Below, piece by piece: positions 40,315 to 52,079 of a DNA stretch of 64,000 nt. Within the stretch, counting starts at the first letter, position 1, and each line of letters begins with the position of its first letter. Origin of the DNA: Dioscorea cayenensis subsp. rotundata (taxonomy: Eukaryota; Streptophyta; Magnoliopsida; Dioscoreales; Dioscoreaceae); assembly GCF_009730915.1 (NCBI RefSeq), contig NC_052480.1, forward strand, positions 2,356,001 to 2,420,000, in the 5' to 3' direction. The notes below the pieces were generated by a model, which was not told the DNA's origin, did not search any database, and saw nothing but the letters and a program-made list of their open reading frames with translations. Made by a program: the position numbers and the translations under genes.

Positions 40315-43300
40315 TACCCCCCCAAGACGGTACTCCCATCGGAGACACCAATCTTAGACCTTACCTTTGCAAGATAGTTGCAACAATAGGTTTTGTAAGA
40401 GCTTTAGCTAGTTGGTCTTTAGAGGAAATGTGCAAGACTGACATGTCGAAACTTTCTCTCTAACAAAGTGGTAGTCTAACACAATATGCTTCATACGCGA
40501 ATGGAAGATAGGATTGGAACAAAAATAGGTAGCACCAATATTATCGCAGTAAATTGATGGTGGTGTCAATAAATGAATACCAAGTTCATGCAGCAAAGTA
40601 TGAATTCAAGATAATTTAGTGGTGGCAACAGCAATGGCTCTGTATTCAACTTTTGTGGACGATCTAGCTATGGTACGTTGCTTCTTTGAGCTCCATGAGA
40701 TAGACATAGCACCCAAATAAATAATGTAAGCATTGGTACATGTGTAATCAACCTTGTTCCCCACTTAGTTTGAATCTACAAAGGCAGTGAGAGATGATTG
40801 CCCTTTGTCGTTAAATGAGAAGTCCATGGAATAGTGTATCTTTCAAATAGCGAAGTAGTCTTTTCACCATTTGCCAATGCAAAGAGCTAGGATTATGCAT
40901 GAATTGAGATGGTTTGTTGACTGGATAAGCAACATTGGGCCTTGTAATTGATAAGTATTTAAGAGATAATAATACTTGACGATAGGTGATGGGATCGAGT
41001 TTGTGGTGTGCCATCATGGAGTCTAAGAGAGCTAGAAGTTGGCAATGGGGAACCCACTTCCTTGGCATCACTCATGTTGTTGCGTTCAAGAATATCTCAA
41101 ATGTAATTGTGTTAACTAAGGAATAGTCCTCTAGATGCATGAATCACTTAATACCCAAGAAAAAATTTAGAAGGCACAAGTCCTTTGTGGAGAATTGCGA
41201 TGAGAGTTCACAAATGAATGTGTTGAGAAAGTCTGAGTTATTACTTGTAACAAGCATATCATCTACATAAGCCAAGAAGTAAACAAGAATCCCATTCTTG
41301 TTAAAAATGAAGAGTGAAGCATCTGCATGTGAGTTAACAAATCCAAAGTCAAGCAGTAAGTTCCACAAGGCATGGTACCAAGCTCGTGGTGCTTGTTTCA
41401 AGCCATAGAGCGCTTTGTGAAGTCTGCAAACAAGAGAAGGATAGTTTTGATCAATAAAATTATAAGGTTGATACATATATACCTCTTCAGATTTGGAGTC
41501 ATGCAGGAAGGCATTATTCACATCTAGTTGATATAAAAACTAGCCACGTGAGAAGGCAAGTATAATAATAAGTCGAATGTGGTTGGCTTTACAATAGAAC
41601 TTAATGTGTCATAGTAATCAAATTCCGGTCTTTGATGATAAGCTTTAGCTACCAGTCTTGCTTTTGTAACTGTTGATCCTACCATAAGATTTCACTTAAT
41701 ACGAAAAATCCATTTGCGCCCAATTAAATTTTGATCTTTGCTTGATGATACAAGTTCTCAAGTGCCATTATGAACAAGAGCTGTAAATTCCTCAGACATA
41801 GCCTGTCGCCAATGAGGATCATGTCAGGCTTGCAATACATGCATGGGTTTATGGGTTTGGGGTAAAGGATGTTTGGCGGTTAAGTTTATTTGTTTAGGTT
41901 TGAAAATGTTATTTAGCGATCTAGTGGTCATGATATGGGTATGTGTGGGTGGAGGATTTTGCGAGAGAGGTAGATTGAGGTGGTTCAAAAGATGGAGATT
42001 TTGAAGGCTCCACATCACTCCAAGAATAGGCAATGATATTTAGAGTGGTGTCTTGCATTTGAGTTGTTGACATATTAGATGCATGACGAATTGGTATATG
42101 AACGATAGGAGAGTTAGTTAAGGAAAGTGATGAGTGAGACCATGATTTAGTGGGGTTATGATTGACACGGTGAGCTGCTAGATCTAGACTAGAAAAAGAA
42201 AAGTGAGACTCATGAAAAATGATATGCCAGAGAGGAAAAAATTTGTTGGTTTGTGGATCAAAACATTGGTATGCACACTGAGTGGTAGAATAATCTAAGA
42301 AAGTGTAAGGACGAGACTTAGGTTGAAGCTTATTCTCATTATAAGGACGAACCCAAAAGTGTAAAATAGGTCATAGTTTGGTGACTCATGAACCAATTTT
42401 TCAAAAGGTGAAATCATTTGAAGAATTGGAGCCGGTAAGTGGTTTATAAGATAAACTACACATTGAAAAGAATAAGTCCAAAAAGTTCAAGGGATGGATG
42501 CTTGATGGAGAAGAGTGAGCCCTGTTTCCACAACATGCTAATGTCACCGTTGAGTAACACCATTGTGTTGTGAGGTGTGAGGAGGAGTAGTGAGATGAGT
42601 AATCACATGGGATTCAAAAAAAGATTTTAGTTTTTGATATTCACCTCCATTGGTAGAGTAAACTGAAACAATTGACTTTTTGAAATAGTTTTCAATAAGA
42701 GCTTTAAACTTGGGAAAGATTGCAAAAATATCTGATCTATTTTTCATGCCATAAAAACATATGCTTTTGGTAAAATGATAAACAAAAATGACAAAATATT
42801 TAAAACCATTGATGGAAGGAGTAGGTGACGGTCCCCAAACATCTATGTAGATTAAATCTAAAGGACTTGTACTTTGGGAGACGTTTGACCAAATGGGAGC
42901 TTATGGTTCTTATTACATCGACAAGAGTTGCAAATAAAGGTGTCAAAATTAAAGGACACACCTAATGACTTTGTTATGAAGCTGAGAATTTTTGAAGATG
43001 GGTACCTAACTTATTGTGCCAATTAATTATGGAATTCTTGCGGATAACATATGCAGTTGGTGATGTTAGCACCTTAGTCTTTGCCCACTCGTAGATATTA
43101 TCCCTATTCTGGCCTCAAGCGAGTAGAGCCCCCGTAGTGAGTTATTTTACAATATAGAAATAGGGGAAAAACTCAATGGATGCATTGTTAGACTTGTAAA
43201 ATTTGGAAGCTGAGATTAAGTTTTTATCCATGAAGGGGACACAAAGAACATCATTAAGATGAAAGGAGTTATGAGTATAGTTTAAAATGGTAGAACCTAT

Positions 43301-44311
43301 GTGTGTGATTGACAAACCTTGACCATTTCCTATTGTGACAGTGTCTGGGCCATCATAGTTTGAGTGAAGAGATAAGTTATTCAAGTTGGATGTGACATGA
43401 TGAGAAGCACACGAATCAACAAGCCATCCTTTCTTAGAACCATGAGAGGAAGAGCTATAATTGGTTGTTGGGTGATTTTGTGACAAACATGCTTGAAGCT
43501 TATGGCATCCTTTGGCTAAGTGGCCATATTGGTCACAGAAATTGATATTTGAGATTATGAGGATGTCCATGAGAGCCACTTTGACTTTTGAAAATAGAAG
43601 TTTCCACTCTCTTGACGCCTTGGGAAATTGGACTGTTGGTTTTTTGGGTAAAATCCTTGCCTTGGGTTGTCACATTGAGTTGGATTGTGAGTATAATGAG
43701 ACCTCAATGATGTACCGTTGGAATAAGAAGTCCCATTTCTTGAACAATTAGTGTAGTTAGCAATGGAGATTTTGATGTTGGTACATGACTTTTCTTGTTT
43801 CAAGAATTGTTCATGATCAACTAGTTTATCATAAAGTTCTTCAAATCCAATTGGATCGGGACGAGCTCTTATTGCGGCTGTAATATCCTTGTACTCGGAG
43901 CCGATGTTGTTCAGTACATGAATAACAATATCATCATCTGAGACTAGCATATCAATCAAAGCAAGTTCATCAACAGTTACTTTGATTAATTGAAGATAGT
44001 CATTAGATGCTCTTTGAGTGTCATTACAAAGAGCGAGAGCGATTTGCATAGAGATTCTCAAGCTTTACCCATGCCGCATGAGAGGTGTTTGATGTTGAGA
44101 TTAAGGAAATCACTGATTTGAGACAGATGCCATTATGCCATGCAGAAGAAGTTTATCTTGATGTTGCCAGAGATGATAGGTAGGATTTGGTTCTTCTTTT
44201 CATCTTTCATCAAGGTTGGTAGATGACAAGAATTAATAATTTGAATGGAGGAACTTCCAGGAGAGGAAGACATGATTGATATTCTCGTTGGAATTGTGGC
44301 TTCTGATACCA

Positions 44312-44584
44312 TGAAGAAGAGTAAAGAAAGATTTTCAAGGTTCTATGTTTCATTGATGTAGAGAGGTACATATATATACACACATATGATAGGCTTGCTT
44401 GTAGTCTTGATTTTACAAATCATAGAAGCAGATTTTCAAGAGTTAATTTACTAATTTGTAGGGAATGATATAGCTGTTAATTTGCTTCACTGGTGGCTAT
44501 TTAATCTTGGTGATTGATTGGGTGATTTGGTTGAAGATATGGTGCTGGAATTCTCCTCTTATCTAGGAGGCATTTCCTCCTTCA
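44312..44584 (-). repeat. Copia 5' LTR (273 bp)
   Basis: Bounded by the primer-binding site on its lower side; TG...CA ends. It is longer than the other LTR mainly through a short extra stretch near 44490. Several substitutions and indels separate the two, so insertion is not recent. Flanking 5-mers (GGGAT and TATGG) do not match, so no target-site duplication is evident. Confidence 0.9.
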
Positions 44585-44772
44585 TATGGGTTTTATGATT
44601 AACTTCCCGGAGGTGGTTTATTTAGGTTTATGTAACTTTATTTGTTAATACTATTTTGAAATGGGAATAACTAAAAAAATCCATATAATGTTGTTTCATA
44701 AGTCTGTGTATATGCATAATATCTATACTATAGTGAAATATAAGGATTTAAAATGGATTTCATTAGTAAGAA

Positions 44773-44821
<49 letters not shown>

Positions 44822-46021
44822 TTATTTTTTTAATGTTGTTCAAAATGTGAATGCATGATGTCCACAATGAAAGATGCAAATAAGAAATTATGGAGAATAA
44901 AGAAAATAATGATAAGAATGTTAATGGGCCGTGGTTATTTTATTTCACAAACTCTTAGATAAAGATTGACAAAAATTTAAAACAGTTCTTGCAAATAATG
45001 ATTACAAAAGATAAAATCTAAACATGATCAAACGTAAAAAAAAATGATGTAACGGTAATCGAATTATACTACAACAACAACTACTACTATTATTATTATT
45101 ATTAACAATGAATTTTAGTGATATTTTTATGGTCTATTTATACAAATTTTTATTCTTCAAACTTTACATCTTATAGTTTATTATTATATTGTAATAATAA
45201 ACTGGTTCTATGGTAAATAATAAGCCATACATACAATGAGACTATTTCATGTACTTACATGTATTTTTTTAATCTTGAAATAAATTCATGTTTTCTTTCC
45301 GGTCATGGTGAAAGTTGAAGTAAAAGAATCTAGAGAAATTTTCGACAAAATAGAAAGTGTGGATGCAAGAAAAAGAATTATAGTAATTCAACAAAGACTC
45401 ACTTGAAACATGCGATCGCTTTTTCAAAACAAATTGTCTAAATTCAATGTAGAAACTTTCTTGGTAATTTCTTCTTTCTTCATTTTTAACTATTTTTTCT
45501 AATTTTTTTTCGTCATTTAGTTGGTCATTTAGTTGGTGATAACATTTATTTTACATACACGACTAATAATTTTAGCAGTTTAAGAATAAATCTTAAATTT
45601 GTTGAATTAAAAATATAATTAGAAAATTTAAAGATTAGATTTAGATACATGAAAATTTATTATTATTTTATAATTTATTTCAACATGTGAATTTTAATAA
45701 AATTTGTAAGAGAATTCAGGATAAAGAGCTAGTTGTGAACATAAGCAAACACAAGCTTGTGCAAGAGCACCAACCACTAAAGGACTATGAAAAGAAGGCA
45801 CTATTCAATGAAAGAAGATGAGGGTTTTTTAAATATAATATTATTTAACTTCCATAGTATTTTAGTTTATTTTTTTAAATTCATGAAAAAGAAACATGGA
45901 AAATAAATAAATAAAAAAATTATTGATTTAATTTATCTTTTTTTTTTCTTAGCTTCCAAAAATATTACAAAGTGATCTAATGGCAAGATATTATGGGCTC
46001 AAACGTGGGTAAGTTATGAGA

Positions 46022-46199
46022 ATTAACTTTTTAATTTCGCTGTAAATTTATATATATATATATATTATGAGAATTAATTGGCCTAGATTATTATATGGCC
46101 TGGTTATATATATATATATATATATATATAATTATTTTGAATTATTTATTTGGTTTGTCTAGATTTATTTAACTTTTTAATTTCGCTGTAAATTTATGT
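46022..46199 (+). repeat. ~30-bp direct repeat around (TA)n
   Basis: TTTTTAATTTCGCTGTAAAT occurs at about 46028 and again at about 46174, each preceded by TTAAC or TTTAAC, separated by TA-rich DNA with AATTATTT-type words. Confidence 0.8.
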
Positions 46200-46914
46200 T
46201 GTGGAAGTTAAGTTATAACTCTTTCTTTTATTTTATTTTATTTTTACTTTTTTTGTTTGAAGTAAGAAGTGAGATTATATAGAGAATGTTTTCTTAAAAT
46301 TATTGAAAATAAATTAAAATTGAGGAAAAATAAATGAGAATATCTTCTTGATATTTGTAAAAAAATTACTAAATAATAAAAAAAAATTGAAAGATTAAAG
46401 TGTTTTGAGATGGTGGAAAGGTCAAAAAAGAAAAAAGAAAATCTTGATTATATGAATTTTGGATCTCATTTATTGTTTGTAATTATTTTTATTTTACTAT
46501 AATTTAAAGTTTATATCTGATTTTTTTTACATCGTATTTGTAATTTGTTTGCAATGACTGGTACTAAATGTAAATAAAAATATATATAATAATAAAGAAA
46601 CTTCTATGAAGTTAATATGAATTCCAATTTTTTTAATACTTTTCCAAGTCGTTACGCGTTAGAGTCTATGGATGATTAGGCAAGAGTTGACCTTGCTTTT
46701 CTAAATCTTTGAACAGTAAAGACTATTGACTCTTTTTGGTTAAAAAATGAAAACATTTAAAAAGAAAAATCAAATAAAAAAATTTATTTATTTTTATATA
46801 GTGCCGGCTGAAAGAAAAATATGGCTCTTCTAGGGATGCTCCCCTTAAAAATAATAATACAAAAAAACTTAATATCAACTCATTTGCAATACAATAATAT
46901 AAGGAATCATGGGC

Positions 46915-47130
46915 AGATGGGCTATCCCACTGATAATTATTCGTGCTTGCTCTCAGATTACAATTCACTTTTTAGATCTCTTGTGGGAGTTATGTGTAAA
47001 AAATATCTCTCATTCTCTCCTCTAAAGTTATATGACATGAAGTTTATTTTTAGGAGGTCAGTCAAGTCACCACAACTGGTGCATCTCCATACTCGTTTGT
47101 CTTTTGTTTTGTCGCTTGTCGATTTTGTAA
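46915..47130 (+). mobile_element. SINE-like dispersed repeat, copy 1 (internally deleted)
   Basis: Similar to 51771-52015. Shared words are ATTACAATTCA, CTCTCATTCTC, CCTCTA, AGGTCAGTCAAG / GAAGTCAGTCAAG and AACTGGTGCAT, then a GTCAATTATCGGCTTTGTCAA-like tail. Compared with copy 2 it lacks the stretch holding the box-B-like motif. Confidence 0.6.
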
Positions 47131-47235
47131 AAAAAAAATACAATAATATATATTGTTTAATTTTCAGGGATTTTTCAAGGCTATATGAATGGCTTGTAAA
47201 ATTTCTATTATTATTATTATTATTATTATTATTAA

Positions 47236-47370
47236 ATATAAAATAGAATAAATGATGACTTGATCAACATATTCTCATGAATTGGCTTGAGTGAGTCATT
47301 ATTATTATTATTAAATAGAATAAATGATGACTTGATCAACATGTATATTCTCATTGAATTGGCCTGAGTC
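47236..47370 (+). repeat. Tandem duplication, ~70-bp unit
   Basis: AAATAGAATAAATGATGACT followed by TGATCAACAT and ATTCTCAT...GAATTGGC occurs twice in tandem, with (ATT)n between the copies. Confidence 0.85.
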
Positions 47371-47691
47371 ATTTGTCCTCTTAAAATTTCTTTGTTCTCT
47401 TCATTTGTTTTTTTGTCTTGATTCTCCAAATCGTGTAGACTAAATTCATTATCAACCTACTCTTGTTCCGTGAAACACATAAAGGGACATGATTTTCAAT
47501 ATATATATATATATATAACATTATTTTTTCAGAAATTTAATTTTAGATTATTTATAAACTTTAAATTCATGATATATTGCTTTATATATTTTATTTTGTA
47601 CCGTTGCATAATAGCTTAACAATTACAGTATTTGACTCAAATGCGAAATATTGAGAGTTGAAATATAACAATGAGTATATATATATATATA

Positions 47692-47790
47692 GGTGATTTG
47701 TCCATATTATTAAAAAAAATAATAAATGAGAAATTTTTAGGTGATTTGTCCACATTATTAAAAAAAAATTAAATGAGAAATTTTTATTAA
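47692..47790 (+). repeat. Tandem duplication, ~50-bp unit
   Basis: AGGTGATTTGTCCA-ATTATTAAAAAAAA-AAATGAGAAATTTTTA occurs twice back to back with few differences. Confidence 0.85.
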
Positions 47791-48363
47791 AATTCTAAAA
47801 CAATATGTATGTATATATATATTGCTATGAGTAAAAAAAAAGTATTAATTGATAAAAATTTCTGTCACTCCATAAGGTGTTTTCAATACATAAAGGCCAC
47901 TTGCAGCTTTGGTCTTCCTTTTAAAATTATTAAAAAAAATTATAATTTCTTAAAAAAATCATATTCTAATTCTCCTATCAATTAAATTCCTAGATAAATT
48001 TAACTAATATCTTTTTATTACTAAATTAATTAAATTAGTACATTATATATATATACATACACTAATATATATATATATATATAAAGCCATTGCCACATGG
48101 TAAAGCTTTAATATAGACCAAATTTTGATAAACACTACATAACCTAGTGATTACTCACTCTAATTGTACACTTGCTATACTGTAGAGTACTAAACAAGAG
48201 ATCCATACACTGTGTTTTACATTTACTATGAGAAAAACTGTATGCTTTCCGACATCAGATATGCTGAACTTCAAAAATTCTTATACATACGGTTAAAAAA
48301 AAAATTAATTTCATAAAAAGATTCTTTTCTATACTAAATGGCAAAATTATGATAATTGATATA

Positions 48364-48616
48364 CTCCCTCCGTTCCTTTTATCTGTTAATTTATAATATC
48401 TAAAAACATTTATTATTATTTTTTTTCAAAACTATCCTAACACTTTATTCAAATTTTTATTCTTTTGAAATTAAATATGAGAAAAAAATGTGAAGATATA
48501 AATCAGGGGTAATTTTAGAAAGATAACAAAATTTTTATAAAAATTTATGAAATAATTAAATTTATTGATACGTGAGATTCTGGTTAATCACGACAGATAA
48601 AAAAGAACAAAAAGAG
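48364..48616. mobile_element. Stowaway-like MITE (Tc1/mariner type)
   Basis: 253 bp with inverted ends CTCCCTCCGTTCCTTTTATC / GATAAAAAAGAACAAAAAGAG, flanked on both sides by TA. CTCCCTCCGT is the hallmark end of Stowaway elements. No coding. Confidence 0.85.
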
Positions 48617-48760
48617 TATTATTTTGAGCATACATAACATATTATTATTGTCTCATATGTTTATTTGCTCTATATAATAAATTTTTAAAAGATAATTAAT
48701 TTGTTAACTGATGTGTCGCTCTCTTTCATACACTAATAAGTGAAACGCTCTTGGTCTCGT

Positions 48761-48792
<32 letters not shown>

Positions 48793-49011
48793 GTTTTTTT
48801 AATAATAATTTCAGTGTCTTTTATTTATTTATTATTATTATTATTATTACAAAGAATAGAATAAGAAATATAGTACTACATTAAGTCTTCAGTCAAAGCA
48901 GGACACTCCTATTCAAAGTTCCCCTCCTCCTTTTCAGTTTTCCCCCATCTTCCCCCAACTTCCCAACCCATCCCTCTTCCTCTTCCTCTTCCTCTTCCTC
49001 TTCACACGGCG
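48617..49011 (+). promoter_or_regulatory. Promoter and leader of BIR2-like gene
   Basis: AT-rich up to 48890, including a poly-A run, then an abrupt change to a CT-rich leader with (CTTCCT) repeats at 48974-49003 just before the ATG. Such pyrimidine-rich leaders are common in plants. Confidence 0.5.
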
Positions 49012-50794
49012 ATGCCGGCCACTCTGCGCACGGCGGCGGCGGCCCCGCTTCTTCTCTCCTGCTTCACCGTGCTCATCATCTTCACCATGGCCGAGGACTC
49101 CGACGTCCGCTGCCTTCGCGGCGTCAACAACGCCCTCACCACTCACTTCCTCCCGCCTCCCTTGGAACTTTCGCCAACTCCTCCTCCGGCTTCGTATGCT
49201 CTTTCTCCGGCGTCTTCTGCTGGAACGATCAACAGAACCGTGTCATCTCTCTTTCCCTCTCCTCCATGTCCCTTTCCGGCACTCTCCCCTCCGATCTCCG
49301 CTTCTGCACCTCCCTCCAAACCCTAGATCTCTCCTCCAACTCCATCTCCGGTGGTCTCCCCTCTTCCCTTTGTAACTGGCTTCCTTACTTGGTCTCCCTT
49401 GATCTCTCCTCCAACCAACTCTCCGGCCCTCTCCCCGCCGAGCTCTCCAATTGCCGCTTCCTCAACGCCCTAATCCTCGACCACAACAGCTTCTCCGGCT
49501 CTATCCCCGCCTCCATCGCCCGCCTTGACCGCCTCAAACGTCTTGACCTCTCCGATAACCAGCTCTCCGGTGCTATCCCTCCATCTCTCCCCGTCTCCGA
49601 CCCCTCCGCCTTCGCCAACAACCCTTCTCTCTGCGGCCACCCTCTCCACTCCTGCCACAGCTCCCTCACACGCACCAGCCTCATCATCATCATCGCTTCC
49701 GGCGTCTTCGGCGCCGCTGCGTCCCTTCTCCTTGCCTTCCTCATCTGGCGCTGGCGCTCAAAGAAACACCTTGCTGGCGCCGCCGGCGAGGACGGCCTCC
49801 GCTGGGCAGACCGTCTCCGCTCATCCCAACACCGGCTCACTGAGGTATCGCTTTTCCACAAACCCATCGTCAAGGTCAAGCTCGCGGATCTCATGGCAGC
49901 CACCAATGGCTTTCACCCCAACCACATCATCACCGCTGGCAGCTCCCGCAACGGCACTGCCTACAAAGCCGTGCTCCGTGATGGCTCTGCCCTCACAGTG
50001 AAACGTCTCCATGGATGTGATCTCCTTGAAAAGCCATTCCGTGCCGAGATGAACCGGCTCGGCCAACTCCGCCACCCGAAACCTCGTCCCTCTTCTCGGC
50101 TTCTGCCTCGTCGAAGACGAGAGGCTTCTCATCTACAAAAACATGCCCCATGGTTCCATTTCTGACCTCCAATTCGAACTCGATTGGCCGACAAGGCTCA
50201 AGATCGGAGTCGGGGCTGCCCGGGGAATCGCTTGGCTTCACCATGGCTTCCAAACACCATACATTCATCAAAGCATTAGCTCCAGCGCTGTCCTCCTCGA
50301 TGAAGAGTACGGTGCCCGGTTCACCGATATTGGTATTCTCCGGCTGCTGACTAAAACCAGTGAAGCCGGAGAGCCAGGGCTACATTACGCCGGAATTGGC
50401 CATTAGTACTACTGTTCCATTGGTTGCTACTACTAAGAGTGATGTGTATGCATTTGGAGTGGTTCTCTTGGAGTTGGTAACAGGGCAAAAGGCAATGGAG
50501 ATCAGTGAGTGTGATTACAATGGAGATGTGTTCAAAGGGAGCTTGGTTGATTGGGTTTGTTTGTTGTCAGCTTCTGGAAGGATTGGTGATGTTGTTGATG
50601 TGTGTATTAGAGGTAAAGGGTATGATGGTAAGATCATGCAGTTCTTGGATGTTGCTCGCCAGTGTGTTGCTGCTAGGCCTCAGGATAGGCCTTTAATGTA
50701 TAAGGTTTATGAATCATTGAAAGCCATTGAAGGTGATGATGAAGAGGATGAGCTTGATGAGTTTCCTCTGAGTTTTGGTAAGGATGTTGTTTAG
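49012..50794 (+). CDS. BIR2: BIR2-like LRR receptor pseudokinase, frameshifted in this assembly
   Basis: Plasma-membrane receptor-like protein related to Arabidopsis BIR2, a negative regulator that binds the co-receptor BAK1. Signal peptide (MPATLRTAAAAPLLLSCF), then DVRCLRGVNNAL, about four LRRs (from LDLSSNSISGGLP), and a transmembrane segment (LIIIIASGVFGAAASLLLAF). The kinase-like domain has NGTAYKAVL and the VAIK-type Lys (ALTVKRL), but HRD reads HQS and DFG reads DIG, so it is a predicted pseudokinase. Single exon. Four apparent one-base gains: near CCC 49152-49154, TTT 49169-49171, AAA 50079-50081, GGG 50377-50379. Removing four bases from 1783 nt leaves 593 codons, close to the 605-residue BIR2. 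GC content drops sharply after about 50380. Confidence 0.88.
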
Positions 50795-51770
50795 TGTTTC
50801 TTGCATATTTGTTTAGCTCTAATGGGAATAGACTAAGAGACTTGTTATTGGTAATGTAATTAGTTATACTGTATGTACTACTACTACTACTACTACTATG
50901 TAGTTCATGAGAGTATGCTTGGTTTGGTGATTTATATAGTTCAATAAAGAGGGGTTAAATTAGACATATAGAATGGGATGGATGGGGGATTATCATTGCA
51001 TGAGTACACATTATCATAATGTGTGGTTTGGCCACTTATATTATGAGGAAGTGGATTGATAGAAACATCCACTTTGGTTGAGAACATGATTCTCACCAAT
51101 CTGTGGATGTGATGCCAACAAAGCCTAAGTGAGTTTCATTACACATTTAGAATGAATTCCCACACACATGGATGAGAATGGTTTCAATAAAGGTTGGTAT
51201 GACCTTGCTTGATGATGATAAAGTTCTATCTTGCATGTTTTTTAAATGATGAAAACTCAATTCATTCGTTCAGAATGATATTTTAGTGTTAATAATAATA
51301 ATAATAATAAAGTTCATGAACCACTACCTGGATTATAAAGTGTATAAATGGTGTTATGCATTAATTATTTTTGAAATGTTTCATTTACTTTCTTGAGATT
51401 TGATCACACAAGAAGAGGAAAACAAAAAAAAATTAAACATTAAATAATTTTTTTATAAACAGAAGATATACAAATAACTTCTTCCTTTACTTTTTCGTTT
51501 TTTATACCTTGTAGAAAAATTTATAATTTTGTATGTCTTTCCAATTAATGGTTAACATATTTTATTTTTTTGAAAAATATCGATCTCATGATATAAAAAC
51601 TCCTCTAGCAAAAAAATTTGACAAGAAAAAAATATAATTAATCAATTAAATTAAGATACTTTTAAAATCAAATTGTTGAGGTACTTTATATCTAATATTG
51701 TGACCACACCCTTCAGAGGCCACAATCAAACAAGCAAAAAAATAACTCAAAAAAATAACTCAAATAAGAA
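50795..51770. other. 3' flank and AT-rich spacer
   Basis: Contains the 3' UTR of the BIR2-like gene and short repeats, a (CTA)n run at about 50878-50898 and (AAT)n at about 51291-51310. No gene seen. Confidence 0.5.
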
Positions 51771-52015
51771 CTATGAACTAACCCAACGATAACTATTCAT
51801 GGTTATGATTAAGAGGTCTCGAGTTTGAACCTCTCAAATTACAATTCATGTTAAGGATTCTCTGTGGAAGTTCTGTGTGAAAGATTACCTCTCATTCTCC
51901 CCTCTAGGATTGTATGGCAGGGGTTATCTCCAGGAAGTCAGTCAAGCTATCGTAACTGGTGCATTTATGTACCCACTTATACTTTGCTTTGTCAATTATC
52001 GGCTTTGTCAAAAAT
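51771..52015 (+). mobile_element. SINE-like dispersed repeat, copy 2
   Basis: Starts with TAACCCAACGATAAC, a possible RNA polymerase III box A. About 38 bp later comes GAGTTTGAACCTC, close to box B of tRNA-derived SINEs. It ends in an A-rich tail (AAAAATAAAAAATAAAATAA). It matches copy 1 at 46915-47130 over most of the body. Assignment as a SINE is inferred. Confidence 0.5.
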
Positions 52016-52079
52016 AAAAAATAAAATAACTAACATATGATGATGCCATTTGAAGAGAGTGACTTGGCCTCAGAAAACC

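Larger units (their letters stand above)
40056..44584 (-). mobile_element. Ty1/copia LTR retrotransposon with both LTRs
   Basis: 4.5 kb. Both LTRs and a primer-binding site (TGGTATCAGAAGC, minus strand, about 44299-44311, complementary to initiator tRNA-Met) are present, and a G-run polypurine tract adjoins the 3' LTR (C-run at about 40316-40322). Gag starts MSSSPGSSSIQIIN near 44272. Gag core HVLNNIGSEYKDI is at 43900-44000. A zinc-knuckle remnant (CDQYGHLAKGCHK) and protease WLVDSCASHH (Gly of DSGAS replaced by Cys) lie at 43400-43540. Integrase SVYSTNGGEYQ and PHTSQHNGV lie at 42550-42720. Reverse transcriptase with YVDD is at 41144-41521. RNase H ([10 protein letters not shown]) is at 40408-40596. 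Frames are interrupted, so it is not autonomous. Confidence 0.93.
44585..48363. other. AT-rich intergenic spacer with simple repeats
   Basis: No gene seen. Contains TTA/ATT microsatellites (44778-44823, 45085-45103, 47205-47235, 47298-47312), (AT)n runs (46050-46066, 46107-46130, 47500-47516) and the local duplications listed separately. The open frames consist of low-complexity Leu, Ile or Lys runs. Confidence 0.6.

Noticed and set aside
40051-44589. Target-site duplication of the complete copia element
   Set aside because: Flanking 5-mers differ (GGGAT and TATGG). Either mutated or formed by inter-element recombination, so not reported as a feature.
49385-50271. Long antisense and alternate frames in the BIR2-like gene
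   Set aside because: Products of high GC and few stop codons in C-ending codons; the sense frames carry clear LRR and kinase motifs.
49012-50794. BIR2-like gene as a pseudogene
   Set aside because: All four breaks are single-base gains, mostly in homopolymers, with no nonsense codons in the restored reading. Assembly error is the simpler reading.
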